A stretch of DNA of 64,000 nucleotides from Legionella quateirensis (GCF_001467955.1 NZ_LNYR01000031.1:83064-147063); one strand, 5' to 3'; positions 43,836 to 54,105 are shown, numbered from the stretch's first letter. Translations and numbers: made by a program. The notes: generated by a model not told the origin, from the sequence alone.

Positions 43836-45377
43836 TTAAAAATTGAAATATAAAAATGTACTGGGAGTTTCCGAAATAGTTGTTAATACAAAATATAGTG
43901 CTGCGCCTATGATTAATCCATACGTAATACTTGGTTTCCAATTCCAAAGAAGTCTAGTTGTTTTATCAGCGTTAAGTGAACTCACTAATTGCGAATCAAG
44001 TAGTGCATTTGTGGTTTTCATCATTTCAATTGTACTGGGCAAAACAGTACAAATTATTAAACAAGCCAAAAGAAAGAAGCCAAAGAAAACATAGTTTAAT
44101 AGGGTAAGCAGTGCGATAGAACCGTAGTAATAGGTATGGCCGTAGTGGAACATTCCCTGATAAAAATTCTGTGCAGTGGCAAAGTCATTAGATCGGAACA
44201 GAACCCAACCGATAACGACACAAAAGAATGTCACAGCAATGGATATGAATTTAATTAAAAGATTTACCCACCTTGATGTTATTTTGAGATTAAATCGAGC
44301 TGAAAGCTGCTCTTTTAACGCATGCCAGCTATGGTTCAAAATAAGCAAAATTCCATGATAGGTACCCCATAAAATAAAGGTCCATCCTGCGCCATGCCAG
44401 AATCCTACAATAACCATTACAATAAATAAATTGAGGTATTTACGAAAAGGTCCTTTTCGGCTACCACCAAGGGGGATATATAAATAATCTCTGAAGAAAC
44501 GAGATAGGCTCATATGCCACCGTCGCCAGAAATCAATAATATTCACCGCTTTATAAGGGGAGAAGAAATTAATGGGCAGCTTGATTCCTATCATAAAACT
44601 GAGCCCAATCGCCATTTCAGAATAACCGGAAAAATCAAAATATAATTGTAAGGTATAACCAATAGCCCCCATCCAAGAATCGGCAAATGAGAGTTCATAT
44701 CCTTTGCCGGGCAAATCAAAAATGTAGTTGACTTTGGGAGCCAGGGTATCGGCCAGGCAAACCTTTTTAAACAAGCCGATAATAAAAATCGTTAATCCTA
44801 TCATAAAGTAACGCATCAGCGGGAATTCTTTGGCGTCCAGTATTTTATTAAATTGGGGCATAACGTCTTTATGGTGAATGATGGGACCGGCAATTAAATG
44901 AGGAAAATAAGTAACAAACAGTGAGTAATTGAAAATACCAAATTGTTTGACTTTCTCATAATAAGCATCAACTAAAAAAGCAATTTGAGTAAAGGTAAAA
45001 AAGGATATTCCCAGCGGCAGTATGATGTTGTAAAAATTAAAGTCGGTATGAGCGATTGAATTGATATTCTCGATAAAGAAGTTCATGTATTTAAAGTAAA
45101 ATAGTGCGCTCAAGTTTCCGGCTATACCCAGAATTAAATAACTTTTCTTGTACAATTTAAGTTTACTATTAATAATCAATTTACCAATAACAAAATTAAA
45201 ACCAATGGACGCTAATAATAAAATGAGATAATTGGGATTCCACCAGCCATAGAATATAAGTGAAAAAGTTAATAACCAAGGAACCACGGCGGGTTTATAA
45301 AAATAGATAAAGAAGTAGGTGCCGAATAACGCAATAGGTAGATAGGTAAAGAGGAACAAATATGAATTAAAAAGCAT
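43836..45377 (-). CDS. MBOAT O-acyltransferase, pair 2
   Basis: A 513 aa polytopic membrane acyltransferase similar to the one at 21425. DFWRRWHMSLSRFFRDYLYI with PLGGSRKG and the catalytic-His block GFWHGAGWTFILWGTYHG are clear, and YFDFSGYSEMAIGLS and PHLIAGPIIHHKDVMPQF are shared with pair 1. It is the first gene of the - strand operon running to 37802 and lies divergent from the metallo-beta-lactamase-fold gene. It would supply acyl groups to the following SGNH protein. Confidence 0.92.
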   Translation of the reverse strand: MLFNSYLFLFTYLPIALFGTYFFIYFYKPAVVPWLLTFSLIFYGWWNPNYLILLLASIGFNFVIGKLIINSKLKLYKKSYLILGIAGNLSALFYFKYMNFFIENINSIAHTDFNFYNIILPLGISFFTFTQIAFLVDAYYEKVKQFGIFNYSLFVTYFPHLIAGPIIHHKDVMPQFNKILDAKEFPLMRYFMIGLTIFIIGLFKKVCLADTLAPKVNYIFDLPGKGYELSFADSWMGAIGYTLQLYFDFSGYSEMAIGLSFMIGIKLPINFFSPYKAVNIIDFWRRWHMSLSRFFRDYLYIPLGGSRKGPFRKYLNLFIVMVIVGFWHGAGWTFILWGTYHGILLILNHSWHALKEQLSARFNLKITSRWVNLLIKFISIAVTFFCVVIGWVLFRSNDFATAQNFYQGMFHYGHTYYYGSIALLTLLNYVFFGFFLLACLIICTVLPSTIEMMKTTNALLDSQLVSSLNADKTTRLLWNWKPSITYGLIIGAALYFVLTTISETPSTFLYFNF

Positions 45378-45547
45378 GGGGTGTTTTTATAAAAAAATAG
45401 AATTGAGTATAAGTTGAAATAGTGTGTTCAACAACAGTTTTTTTTGAGTATAATACAAGATAACATATTGAATTAAATATGATTTATAAGTTTTGATTTT
45501 GTTCTAAACGGTTTTATTTTGTCCTGAAAGCGACTATGGAGTCATGA

Positions 45548-46243
45548 ATGATTTTTCACCAACTTTTTGATCATGATTCATCAACTTACACCTACCTTAT
45601 AGGGTCGCCTGACAGTAAGCATGGAATCATCATTGATCCGGTAAAATCCCATGTTGATGAATACATTCATCTGATTAAGCAATTGGGTCTGGATTTAGTT
45701 GCTTCTATAGATACTCATACGCACGCAGATCACATTACCGGTTCTGGTGACTTAGGCTGTTTAACTGAGTGTAAAACCATGATGGGTATTGAAACGAATG
45801 TGCAATTCCTAAAATATAAATTTCATGACAACGAGGTTTTAAAATTTGGCGATTTGGTCATTCAGGCCTTACATACCCCTGGACATACTCCTGATTCCTA
45901 TTCTTTTGTCTGGAATGACAGTGTTTTTACGGGTGATACTTTATTAATTAACGCTACAGGTCGTACTGACTTTCAGGGAGGAAGTGCGAGTATGCAATAT
46001 GATAGCCTGTTTCATAAATTATTAAAGTTACCCGGCACAACGAAAGTATATCCTGGACATGATTATAATGAAAAAAAATTTAGCACTATTGAGTATGAAA
46101 AAACACATAATCCCCGTTTGCAGGCAAAAACCAGGGAGGAATATATCGCAATAATGGATAACCTAAATTTGGCGCCGCCTAAAAATATGCATTTTGCCGT
46201 ACCGGCAAATTTAATTAACGGTTTGAGTAAACCTCCGGCTTGA
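45548..46243 (+). CDS. Metallo-beta-lactamase-fold hydrolase, persulfide dioxygenase-like (ETHE1 type)
   Basis: A 231 aa enzyme. The metal-binding THTHADHITGSGDL (HxHxDH) is near residue 57, HTPGHTPDSYSFV near 112 and YPGHDYNEKKFSTI near 165, which is the ETHE1/persulfide dioxygenase pattern; glyoxalase II has a different C-terminal helical domain. The role would be oxidation of glutathione persulfide to sulfite in the cytoplasm. The upstream 170 bases are AT-rich and hold the divergent promoters. It is not part of the LPS pathway and marks the right border of the locus. Confidence 0.85.
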   Translation: MIFHQLFDHDSSTYTYLIGSPDSKHGIIIDPVKSHVDEYIHLIKQLGLDLVASIDTHTHADHITGSGDLGCLTECKTMMGIETNVQFLKYKFHDNEVLKFGDLVIQALHTPGHTPDSYSFVWNDSVFTGDTLLINATGRTDFQGGSASMQYDSLFHKLLKLPGTTKVYPGHDYNEKKFSTIEYEKTHNPRLQAKTREEYIAIMDNLNLAPPKNMHFAVPANLINGLSKPPA

Positions 46244-46301
46244 TAACGTGTTTTAATCAGTAAAAAATTTCATTTTTCTTTGTTTAACTCTGGAATTAGA
46301 G

Positions 46302-46330
46302 GTAATTTACAGGTAAATTACGGTTCCTTT
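46302..46330 (+). terminator. Palindromic hairpin after the persulfide-dioxygenase-like gene
   Basis: GTAATTTAC (46302-46310) pairs perfectly with GTAAATTAC (46313-46321) and is followed by GGTTCCTTTTT. It lies 58 bases after the stop codon. The stem is AT-rich and the loop only two bases, so it may be a weak terminator or an operator-like dyad. Confidence 0.4.
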
Positions 46331-46651
46331 TTAATAACATGATATTGATACTACCGATGCAAATTCGAGTGGCAATGCAGGTTATTTTAAATCATTTCAG
46401 TTCAAATGAAATGAAAAGAGGAACGAAGCCGTGCGTATTGATATCCCTTATTGATACGTGATCTGCTCGTTTTATTGTGGAAATTAATTACAAATTTTAT
46501 CTTGGCCTTAATACTCCGTTAATAATCAGAGTGTACAATATAATCCGAGTAAGAAAAGTTGTTTAATTTTTAGTCAGCATGTGGCTGCCAAGAACACCAT
46601 GGATGCGTTCTATGGAGAAGTAGGTGGCTGCCTCATTAGGGAGATTTAGTC
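46331..46651. promoter_or_regulatory. Upstream region of csrA
   Basis: No gene is seen here. A TATAAT hexamer lies near 46539 in GTGTACAATATAATCC and could be a -10 box, though no convincing -35 is spaced from it. GTGGCTGCC occurs twice (about 46582-46590 and 46625-46633). The leader carries several GGA triplets, the core of CsrA binding sites, so autoregulation is possible. The ribosome site TTAGGGAGA sits just before the csrA ATG. Confidence 0.35.
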
Positions 46652-46846
46652 ATGTTAATTTTGACTCGGCGTATAGGTGAAACATTAATCATCGGTGATG
46701 ATGTAAATATTACTGTGTTAGGTGTAAAAGGTAACCAGGTTCGTTTAGGTATTAATGCACCAAAAGATGTTTCAGTTCATCGTGAAGAAATTTATTTACG
46801 TATACAACAAGAAAAAGAATCTGATGATTCTGAACAAGCAGTATAA
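46652..46846 (+). CDS. csrA: Carbon storage regulator CsrA
   Basis: A 64 aa RNA-binding post-transcriptional regulator. The sequence begins [18 protein letters not shown] and continues through [22 protein letters not shown], the canonical CsrA/RsmA core with the RNA-contacting Leu4, Arg6/7 and Arg44-type residues. A short acidic tail ([12 protein letters not shown]) follows. In Legionella CsrA represses transmissive-phase traits until RsmY/RsmZ RNAs titrate it. A ribosome site GGGAGA precedes the ATG by nine bases. Neither sRNA was recognised in the window. Confidence 0.97.
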   Translation: MLILTRRIGETLIIGDDVNITVLGVKGNQVRLGINAPKDVSVHREEIYLRIQQEKESDDSEQAV

Positions 46847-47175
46847 ATCGATTTCCTCGCAGTTCATCCAGTTCCGAGCAATTAAAACGGCTCGGGACGA
46901 ACCTTCGGTACTCGTACTAATCCTTTTTTAGTAATTTCTTAAGTTCCCAATTATTTCAATTAATTATCGGTATCTAAATAATCTGTACGTAATGCAGCTT
47001 CTCAATAACTCATGGGAACCGTCATCCCGAATGCAAAGCCTCCAATTAATCTAAATTATTGATTTAGCATTTTTTTAAGAAATACTTAAGGCATAATTGC
47101 AATATGCAACGAAAGATCACCTGAGCGTGGTGCGGTGCCTGAATTGGGAGATCCTTCACTGTGTTCAGGATGACG
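46847..47175. repeat. Spacer with GTCATCC/GATGAC repeat reaching into birA
   Basis: No gene is seen between convergent csrA and birA. A hairpin of GTTCCGAGC (46871-46879) with GCTCGGGAC (46890-46898) may end csrA transcription, though a T-tract is missing. From about 47013 (GTCATCCCGAATGC) to 47175 (GGAGATCC, TTCACTGTGTTCAGGATGACG) lie the two halves of the palindromic repeat also seen at 10195-10272, with the middle diverged. The right half contains the birA stop codon. Confidence 0.55.
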
Positions 47176-48181
47176 AAATTCCCGGATTTATTGAGCAGTT
47201 ACTATGTAATGATGTATCCCCAGATGAAAGGAGATGTTTGTTTCCTTGATCGTCTTCTAAAATTAATTGACCTGTTTTATCGATACCACAGGCGACTCCA
47301 GAGAAAGAAGCAAGGGATTGAGTTACAGTAATGTGCTTCCCCACGAGATAGTCGTATTGGTTCCATTCATCCATAAAACTATCGAGATCGCTGTTTAAAA
47401 ATTTATTTATATTATTTTGCAGATGATATAACAGGCTGGCAATAACAGCATTGCGGTCAAATTGCTGATGGGATAGTTCATATAAAGACCCCCAGGGTTT
47501 ATCCGGAAGAGGGTGCTTGAGAGTATCGGTATTGACATTCAATCCAATACCAATAATGACCAGGGCATTTCCATTCGATTCAGCAATAATTTCAATCAAA
47601 ATCCCGCATATTTTTTTATTACCCCATAGGATGTCATTTGGCCACTTGATTTTAATTTCTTCAGTTGAAATAAACTCTTTTAATGAGTTCATTACTGCTA
47701 AACTGGTCACCAGACTCAACCCGGAAAGACGGCTGAGATCACAACTCAGGTTCCAACGGCTGGAACAATAAATATTTTCTCCAAATGGAGAGTGCCATGC
47801 TCTGCCAAACCGACCTCTCCCCTGAGTTTGTATTTCAGCACAACAAATATCCAGAACTGTACCAGTTGGAATTTCTTTCAGAAAGCGATTAGTGGAATCA
47901 ATTGATGTAAACAAATGCAATTTGAATGGGTGAGTAAATTCTTTGATTTTAAGGTGATTGGAAAGTTCCGTTTCGTCTAATAATCTGATTGGAGTTGCTA
48001 ATTGATACCCTTGTTGTGGTATCCGGGAAATCGGGATTCCCAAATCGATAAGCTGATTGATCTGTTTCCAGATAGCCGAGCGAGTAATGCCCAGAGCATT
48101 ACCTAATTCATTGCCACTGTGACATTGACCATCACCAAGTATCCGGATCAGGGTGCGCTGTGATTGATTAAACTGGATCAT
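47165..48181 (-). CDS. birA: Biotin-[acetyl-CoA-carboxylase] ligase/biotin repressor
   Basis: A 338 aa bifunctional enzyme that loads biotin on AccB and can repress biotin genes. Residues 1-65 form a winged helix (DGQCHSGNELGNALGITRSAIWKQI). The ligase core has TQGRGRFGRAWHSPFGENIY and KWPNDILWGNKKICGILIE. The C-terminal SH3-like domain covers about residues 270-325. The last three codons (Ser-Ser-Ser) and the stop are supplied by the GATGAC end of an intergenic repeat. accA lies 0.8 kb away, giving a fatty-acid synthesis neighbourhood. Confidence 0.94.
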   Translation of the reverse strand: MIQFNQSQRTLIRILGDGQCHSGNELGNALGITRSAIWKQINQLIDLGIPISRIPQQGYQLATPIRLLDETELSNHLKIKEFTHPFKLHLFTSIDSTNRFLKEIPTGTVLDICCAEIQTQGRGRFGRAWHSPFGENIYCSSRWNLSCDLSRLSGLSLVTSLAVMNSLKEFISTEEIKIKWPNDILWGNKKICGILIEIIAESNGNALVIIGIGLNVNTDTLKHPLPDKPWGSLYELSHQQFDRNAVIASLLYHLQNNINKFLNSDLDSFMDEWNQYDYLVGKHITVTQSLASFSGVACGIDKTGQLILEDDQGNKHLLSSGDTSLHSNCSINPGISSS

Positions 48182-48185
48182 ATAT

Positions 48186-48923
48186 TTAAAATTTTAAACT
48201 GACGTTTTGATGAAGCTGAATAAAACCATGTCGAATTTCCCTGATGGTCGGATGATGGCATATAGCGCCACTGCAGGCTACTTCAGGCATAAAAGTACGT
48301 AAATGCCAGGTCATGTTATGCAGCGGATCATCCACCAATTGCTTAGTTGGCATGGTAGTAGGGACATGAAATTCTTTCGTAGGGTAAGAAAGTCCCAGGC
48401 CGCTGGCTTTTATAAACGCCTCCTTTTGAGCCCAGACATGAAAAAACAATGCGGGTTTCATTGATAATGGAGCCTTTTGAAATTCCATATACTCCTGTTC
48501 AGAAAATAAATTTTTAGCTATGCCTTCATAAGGGCGTGCTGAATATTTTTCAATATCCACACCCATAGGATAACCTTTACCCACTGCAAGCAGGGCCAGA
48601 TCACCTGTATGACTGATATTGAACTGAAGCTTTTGGGAATTAATAACGTTTGGTTTGCCATGTGGGCCATAATCAAATTCGAGCCGTTCTGGAGCTGTAT
48701 TGAGATAACGAGAAAGAATGATTCTCAAAGTGGCGCGGGCAGTAGAAAAACGTCTTTTGTGTCGACTAAAGTAAAAACGGTCGGCTCTGGCTCGCTCATC
48801 TGCATTTAATAATTGATCGGCGATATGGAGTTCATGCTCTAATGAGAACTGCCAAAGGTCGATACGTGACTCATTTAAAATGCAATTTTGAGTATTTAAT
48901 GGGGTAAATCCTGTAATTATCAT
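48186..48923 (-). CDS. 4'-phosphopantetheinyl transferase (Sfp/AcpT family)
   Basis: A 245 aa enzyme that attaches phosphopantetheine from CoA to carrier proteins. The family motifs GVDIEKYSARP (Mg-binding Asp and Glu, near residue 120) and FHVWAQKEAFIKASGLGLS (Glu and Lys, near residue 165) are intact, and LEFDYGPHGKPNV with FNISHTGDLALLAV precede them. The stop is four bases upstream of birA, so the two are co-transcribed. Sfp-size rather than the short AcpS type. Target carrier proteins are not encoded here. Confidence 0.9.
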   Translation of the reverse strand: MIITGFTPLNTQNCILNESRIDLWQFSLEHELHIADQLLNADERARADRFYFSRHKRRFSTARATLRIILSRYLNTAPERLEFDYGPHGKPNVINSQKLQFNISHTGDLALLAVGKGYPMGVDIEKYSARPYEGIAKNLFSEQEYMEFQKAPLSMKPALFFHVWAQKEAFIKASGLGLSYPTKEFHVPTTMPTKQLVDDPLHNMTWHLRTFMPEVACSGAICHHPTIREIRHGFIQLHQNVSLKF

Positions 48924-49003
48924 ATGAAGTGTTTTGAATCTAGCGTCAATTAACGGTTAAGAGTATCATATACCATGATATTTAATTCAACAAAGAGTAA
49001 TCA

Positions 49004-49957
49004 ATGAGCCGACAATTTTTGGATTTTGAGCAACCAATTGAAGAGTTGAATCAAAAAATTGAAGCACTCCGCATGGTTGGTAGTGATAATGAAGTTAATT
49101 TAAGTGAAGAAATTGCCCGTCTTGAAGCGAAATGCTCTGAGTTAACGGCTAATGTTTTTTCCAATCTGGAGCCTTGGCAAGTTGCACAAATGGCGCGACA
49201 TCCACTGAGACCTCAGACTACAGATTATATTGAACATATATTTACGGATTTTCAGGAACTGCACGGTGACCGCAGTTATTCTTCTGCTCCAGCTATTATT
49301 GGCGGTGTAGCTCGATTGAATGATGAACCTGTAATGGTGTTAGGCCATCAAAAAGGGAAGCGAACCAAAGAAAAAGTATATCGAAATTTTGGTATGGCAC
49401 GACCAGAGGAATATAGAAAAGCATTGCGTCTGATGAAGATGGCTGAAAAATTTAAAATGCCAATTTTTACTTTTATAGATACAGCTGGAGCGTATCCCGG
49501 TATTGGTGCTGAGGAACGGAATCAATCCGAAGCAATCGCACGTAATCTGTTTGCCATGTCCCGTCTGAAAACTCCCATTATCTGTACTGTAACTGGTGAA
49601 GCCGGATCCGGTGGCGCTTTGGCAATCGGTGTGGGAGATAAAATATTAATGCTTCAATTTGGTATTTATTCTGTAATTTCTCCTGAGGGTTGCGCATCCA
49701 TTTTATGGAAAGATGCTGCCAAGGCAAGCGAGGCCGCTCGTGCTATGGGGATTACTGCAGACCGAATTTATGAAAATAAATTGGTTGATATGGTGATACC
49801 AGAACCTTTAGGTGGCGCTCACCGCAATGTTGATGATATGACTAAAAGACTAAAAAAGGTTCTCATCAATGAACTCCAGACTTTGAAGAGCATTCCTTTG
49901 GATAAATTAATTGAATTAAGATATCAAAAGTTTATGGCTATGGGGGCATGTGACTAA
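49004..49957 (+). CDS. accA: Acetyl-CoA carboxylase carboxyltransferase subunit alpha
   Basis: A 317 aa subunit of the enzyme making malonyl-CoA. The N-terminal helical [16 protein letters not shown], the [16 protein letters not shown] block, [23 protein letters not shown] and the glycine-rich [16 protein letters not shown] are characteristic and complete. Length is exactly that of the family. The downstream tilS starts with GTG eight bases before this stop. The accA-tilS neighbourhood is common in gammaproteobacteria. Confidence 0.97.
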   Translation: MSRQFLDFEQPIEELNQKIEALRMVGSDNEVNLSEEIARLEAKCSELTANVFSNLEPWQVAQMARHPLRPQTTDYIEHIFTDFQELHGDRSYSSAPAIIGGVARLNDEPVMVLGHQKGKRTKEKVYRNFGMARPEEYRKALRLMKMAEKFKMPIFTFIDTAGAYPGIGAEERNQSEAIARNLFAMSRLKTPIICTVTGEAGSGGALAIGVGDKILMLQFGIYSVISPEGCASILWKDAAKASEAARAMGITADRIYENKLVDMVIPEPLGGAHRNVDDMTKRLKKVLINELQTLKSIPLDKLIELRYQKFMAMGACD

Positions 49958-51242
49958 GCAGTTATTCAATTCGAGGTGGGTTTCCCATCTGGAGCAGTTT
50001 AAGAAATTAATTGTAGGGTTTAGTGGTGGGCTGGACTCTACAGTATTACTGCATGCGCTTTATTCTCAATCATCATTACGCAATAAATTACTGGCAGTGC
50101 ACATTAATCATGGCATTAGTCCCAATGCATTATCCTGGCAAAATCATTGTGAGACCTTTTGCATTAATGCTGGTATTCCATTTATATCTGAAACAGTTGA
50201 TTTCGATCGCTCTGCCAATTTAGAAGAAAGAGCGAGAAATGCCCGCTATGAAGTATTTACCTCCTTGTTAAGCAATCTGGATTGTTTGCTTTTAGGTCAC
50301 CATATGGATGATCAAGCCGAGACTGTACTCTTACAGTTGTTTCGAGGTGCTGGGGTAGATGGACTGGCGGCAATGATGGAATCAGGCAGTTTCGGCTCCG
50401 GTGCATTGGCTAGACCATTGTTAACTTGTTTTCGTAAACAACTGGAGCAGTATGCGGCTTTTTATGAATTAACCTGGATAGAAGATGAAAGCAATCAGGA
50501 TGAACAGTATTCCCGTAATTTTATAAGACAACAGATAATACCTTCATTAGCTGCCAAATGGCCTGGAGTAGTGGGCAATATAGCCAGAGCTGCCAGCCAT
50601 TGCCAACAGGCACGTTTGAATCTGGATGAGCTTGCTATAATGGATTGCTCGCAATTATTAACACCATCGACCCTGTTGCGTATTGAAACCTTAAAATCGC
50701 TAAGTGTTGAGCGTCTTTCCAATGTAGTACGCGTTTGGTTAAAAAAGAATCATTTGCAATTGCCTGCTGCTGCGACTTTTGATCGTTTGATCCATGAAGT
50801 TGTGTTTGCAAGTGAAGATGCAATGCCCTTAGTCAGTTGGGATGCAGTACAAATCCGTCGTTATAAAGACTCACTTTATATTGTACCTGCCAAAGAAATT
50901 AATCTGCCTGCATGTATTGAGTGGACTGATTTTCCGCAACCTTTAAAGTTTGGTGATACAGGTTCATGTCTGTTAGCACAAAAAGCTCTGGAAGGTATAA
51001 GAATTTCCAATGATGCAAAAATCCATATTCAATTCAGGCAGGGCGGAGAGTCGTTTTGCTGGCATGGTCAGACGAAACAATTGAAAAAGCTATTCCAGGA
51101 TTGGGGGATTCCTCCCTGGTTAAGACAGAATATTCCTCTCGTTTATATCAATGGACAGCTTGCCGCTGTGATTGGCTATGCGGTAAGTGATTTATATTTT
51201 ACGAATAATTCATCAGAGGCTTGGTCATTATCGATGAATTAG
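49950..51242 (+). CDS. tilS: tRNA(Ile)-lysidine synthetase
   Basis: A 430 aa ATP-dependent enzyme that modifies C34 of the tRNA-Ile CAU anticodon to lysidine. The PP-loop [16 protein letters not shown] is near residue 22 and [25 protein letters not shown] near 110. [17 protein letters not shown] and the C-terminal domain ([24 protein letters not shown]) complete the architecture. It starts with GTG, overlapping accA by eight bases. Essential in most bacteria. Confidence 0.96.
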   Translation: MTKQLFNSRWVSHLEQFKKLIVGFSGGLDSTVLLHALYSQSSLRNKLLAVHINHGISPNALSWQNHCETFCINAGIPFISETVDFDRSANLEERARNARYEVFTSLLSNLDCLLLGHHMDDQAETVLLQLFRGAGVDGLAAMMESGSFGSGALARPLLTCFRKQLEQYAAFYELTWIEDESNQDEQYSRNFIRQQIIPSLAAKWPGVVGNIARAASHCQQARLNLDELAIMDCSQLLTPSTLLRIETLKSLSVERLSNVVRVWLKKNHLQLPAAATFDRLIHEVVFASEDAMPLVSWDAVQIRRYKDSLYIVPAKEINLPACIEWTDFPQPLKFGDTGSCLLAQKALEGIRISNDAKIHIQFRQGGESFCWHGQTKQLKKLFQDWGIPPWLRQNIPLVYINGQLAAVIGYAVSDLYFTNNSSEAWSLSMN

Positions 51243-51499
51243 TGCTTTAAAACGGGTGGCACTAGTGCAGTTTTTATTAAATGTTGACTGACTGAGCCGA
51301 GCAGTGACCGTCAGGGAGCTGAAATTGAAACAAGATTCCGCTTGCTTACGCACATGGCTCAATTAAGCCAGGCAAAACTAAATGGGGATCTTACCAGGGA
51401 TTTGACTCAGTGAAATCTCAACAGACCCTATACATCAACACTAAAAATGTTTATCCTGCACAGGCTTTTAAATTTTAAAATTACTATTGTTTACTTATT

Positions 51500-52663
51500 A
51501 TGTCTGATATCCATTGCGAAAAAACATATCGTCGAGGACTTTTTAAGCAAGGATTAATTGGTGTTTTTATTCTGCTTGCCGTTTTTCTCTTTTTAGAATT
51601 GTTCTCAAGATGGATCGCTGTAACCAGTACGGCGCCTTTTGGAGAGAGTATCCGAAACGATCAGAAAATGATGGTTAGTGATTCAATTAAAGGCGGTGTC
51701 GTCGCGATTGGTGATTCCATTATTGCGCGTGGTTTTTATCCTGAGCTTTTTTCTTCCTTGCTCGCTGAAAAACTGTCGAAACATTATGAGGTTTATAATA
51801 TCGGCGTTGATGGAACAGGTATAGAGCAGCATCGTGCTTATTTACGTTACATCCTTAAAAAACAGGTCAAACCGGATTGGGTCATTATGAATGTATCCAT
51901 TCATAATCTGAATTTAGAGAACTTTAGTTTTGATGCAAATCATGTTGCCCATTCCAATTATGTTGATAATAATTCATTGGATTACTACACGCGTTGTTTT
52001 GTGTTGGATAAGCCTACAATGGCTGCAAAAATGTATTGCAAGGCAGCCCGGTTTTCTTATTTCTTTCGATTAGTTCATTTTTATCACCAGCAAATTAATA
52101 CTGGCGCCCAAGCGATTTTACATACAAATAAGTGGCGGGTTAATAATTTGTTTAGCGGTTATCCAGCGATTTCTGATAAAGGATTTTCTCCCACTTTTGG
52201 TACTTTATCTGAAGAATCGGCTAATGCCCCTTTAATGCATGATGCCATGGTGGGGCAATACACCAGAGCCTTTGCCAATTTCAAATTAGGTACGGATGGT
52301 CTGGACATTATAATTGATGAATTGAATGCACATTCCATAAAGGTTGTATTGGTACTGGCCCCAATGTATCAGCCCTTAATGCGAAAAATTTATGATGAAT
52401 ATGGCCTGCCATCGAATGATGTTTTAGAGAGTACGCTGTCCCAATACGCTTTAAGAAAAAATATTGCATTTGTGAATCTGTTTGAGGCATATCAAAATCC
52501 CATTTATTTTCAGGATCCTGTTCACCTGAATATATATGGCGCAATTAAATTCACTTCAACATTGGCAAATAGAATTATAAACAAGCAATATACTGCTTCA
52601 AATGGATATTTAAATACGGAAATTTTTCAATACTTGAAAGGCAGCACGGTGAGAACAACATGA
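51500..52663 (+). CDS. SGNH-like O-acyltransferase partner, pair 3
   Basis: A 387 aa membrane-anchored SGNH-domain protein. The helix LIGVFILLAVFLFLELFSRW is at about residues 19-38. VAIGDSIIARGFYPELF (Ser near residue 74) is the GDS block and FQDPVHLNIYGAIKF (near 340) the Asp-x-x-His block. Its end overlaps the MBOAT gene by four bases. The SGNH gene comes first in this pair, unlike pairs 1 and 2. It lies well outside the LPS operons, so the target glycan is uncertain. The preceding 257-base spacer holds nothing recognisable. Confidence 0.78.
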   Translation: MSDIHCEKTYRRGLFKQGLIGVFILLAVFLFLELFSRWIAVTSTAPFGESIRNDQKMMVSDSIKGGVVAIGDSIIARGFYPELFSSLLAEKLSKHYEVYNIGVDGTGIEQHRAYLRYILKKQVKPDWVIMNVSIHNLNLENFSFDANHVAHSNYVDNNSLDYYTRCFVLDKPTMAAKMYCKAARFSYFFRLVHFYHQQINTGAQAILHTNKWRVNNLFSGYPAISDKGFSPTFGTLSEESANAPLMHDAMVGQYTRAFANFKLGTDGLDIIIDELNAHSIKVVLVLAPMYQPLMRKIYDEYGLPSNDVLESTLSQYALRKNIAFVNLFEAYQNPIYFQDPVHLNIYGAIKFTSTLANRIINKQYTASNGYLNTEIFQYLKGSTVRTT

Positions 52664-54105
52664 ATTTCGTTACTTTTCAGTTTGTTATTTTCTTAATGAC
52701 TACGCTGTTTATTTTTCTATTAATTAATAAAAATTATAGAAAATATTTTATATTATTCTGCAGTTACTTTTTTTACGGCACCTGGAGTGTCCCCCTGATA
52801 GGGGTTATTTTATTTTCAACCTCTGTTGATTATTATCTGGGTAAAAAAATACATTCAACCGATTCAAAAATACACAAAAAATTATTGTTGACTCTTTCCA
52901 TACTGATTAATTGCGGCATTTTAATCTATTTTAAATATACTAATTTCTTGCTTTCCAGTGTTCACGAGCTTGGATCAGTATTAGGTTACACACATCCATT
53001 ATTCCATCCGCTTAATATTATTTTACCTTTAGGTGTGTCGTTTTATACTTTTGAAGCGATCAGTTATATTGTTGATATTTATCGTGGTGAAAAACCAGCG
53101 AGCAGTTGGCTGAATTATAATTTTTACATCATGTATTTCCCTCATCTTATATCCGGGCCTATCGTAAGATATAAGGAGCTGTATAGCCAATTTGAGCATA
53201 AAATTGAGTTGGCGGATGCATCACGATTAAGAGAAGGATTTCAATTATTATTATATGGCTTTATTTTTAAGTTAATTATCGCGGATAGTGTGGCCTCAAT
53301 TTCGGATCCTCTTTTTAATAATTATCAATCTATAAATCATCTTGAATCCTGGCTGGCCAGTATTGCTTTTACTATTCAAATTTATTTTGACTTTTTAGGT
53401 TATACCCATATAGCTCGAGGTGTTTCCTTGTTGTTTAACATTAAATTACCGATTAATTTTAATCATCCTTACAATGCATGCAATATTAGTGATTTTTGGA
53501 AGCGCTGGCATATTACTCTTTCCTTATGGATTCGGGATTATTTATATATTCCATTAGGCGGTAACAGAGGAGCATTATATCAAACGGTGAACAATTTAAT
53601 TATTACCATGTTTATCGCTGGGTTATGGCATGGGGCATCATGGAATTATGCGATCTGGGGTTTATATCATGGATGCCTTCTGGCGCTCTATCATCTAACC
53701 AAAACGTATTTATTTAATAATAAAACTCCTCATACAGAAAATAGAATGGTACCTGTTATTTCAATAATAGGTACATTCACTTTAGTAGTCATTGGCTGGG
53801 TTATTTTTAGATCTACCTCTGTTGATCAGGCTCTTACTATTTTAAACAAGATGTACGATATTCCCGGGTTTGTTCATGAGATTATCAATAATAAACAAGG
53901 ATCTGCATACAGTGACTCATTTATAACATTAGCTGCAATGCTTGCTTTATGTTTTATAGGACCTGCAGTAAAATCTTTAGAAACCAATATATTGGCAAAT
54001 ATTCAACCGCTCTGGATTAAAAAATGGCTTTATTCTGTTTGGGTATTCGGCTTGATGATCTTTATGTTTTCTCCAGCAAAACCCTTTATTTATTTTGTAT
54101 TTTAA
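52660..54105 (+). CDS. MBOAT O-acyltransferase, pair 3
   Basis: A 481 aa polytopic membrane acyltransferase. DFWKRWHITLSLWIRDYLYI with PLGGNRGA, and the His block AGLWHGASWNYAIWGLYHG, are intact, as are YFPHLISGPIVRYKELY and QIYFDFLGYTHIARG. It differs from pairs 1 and 2 in several motif positions (RYKEL rather than HHxxxMPQF) and is closer to the AlgI/DltB branch found outside LPS loci. It is translationally coupled to the SGNH gene (ATGA). Confidence 0.92.
   Translation: MNFVTFQFVIFLMTTLFIFLLINKNYRKYFILFCSYFFYGTWSVPLIGVILFSTSVDYYLGKKIHSTDSKIHKKLLLTLSILINCGILIYFKYTNFLLSSVHELGSVLGYTHPLFHPLNIILPLGVSFYTFEAISYIVDIYRGEKPASSWLNYNFYIMYFPHLISGPIVRYKELYSQFEHKIELADASRLREGFQLLLYGFIFKLIIADSVASISDPLFNNYQSINHLESWLASIAFTIQIYFDFLGYTHIARGVSLLFNIKLPINFNHPYNACNISDFWKRWHITLSLWIRDYLYIPLGGNRGALYQTVNNLIITMFIAGLWHGASWNYAIWGLYHGCLLALYHLTKTYLFNNKTPHTENRMVPVISIIGTFTLVVIGWVIFRSTSVDQALTILNKMYDIPGFVHEIINNKQGSAYSDSFITLAAMLALCFIGPAVKSLETNILANIQPLWIKKWLYSVWVFGLMIFMFSPAKPFIYFVF

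Noticed and set aside
46331..46651. RsmY/RsmZ-type regulatory RNA upstream of csrA
   Set aside because: A few GGA triplets are present, but there is no series of GGA hairpin loops or terminator defining a small RNA.
47165..47200. Truncated birA pseudogene
   Set aside because: Only the last few residues come from the repeat; all catalytic blocks and the C-terminal domain are present, so it is likely functional.
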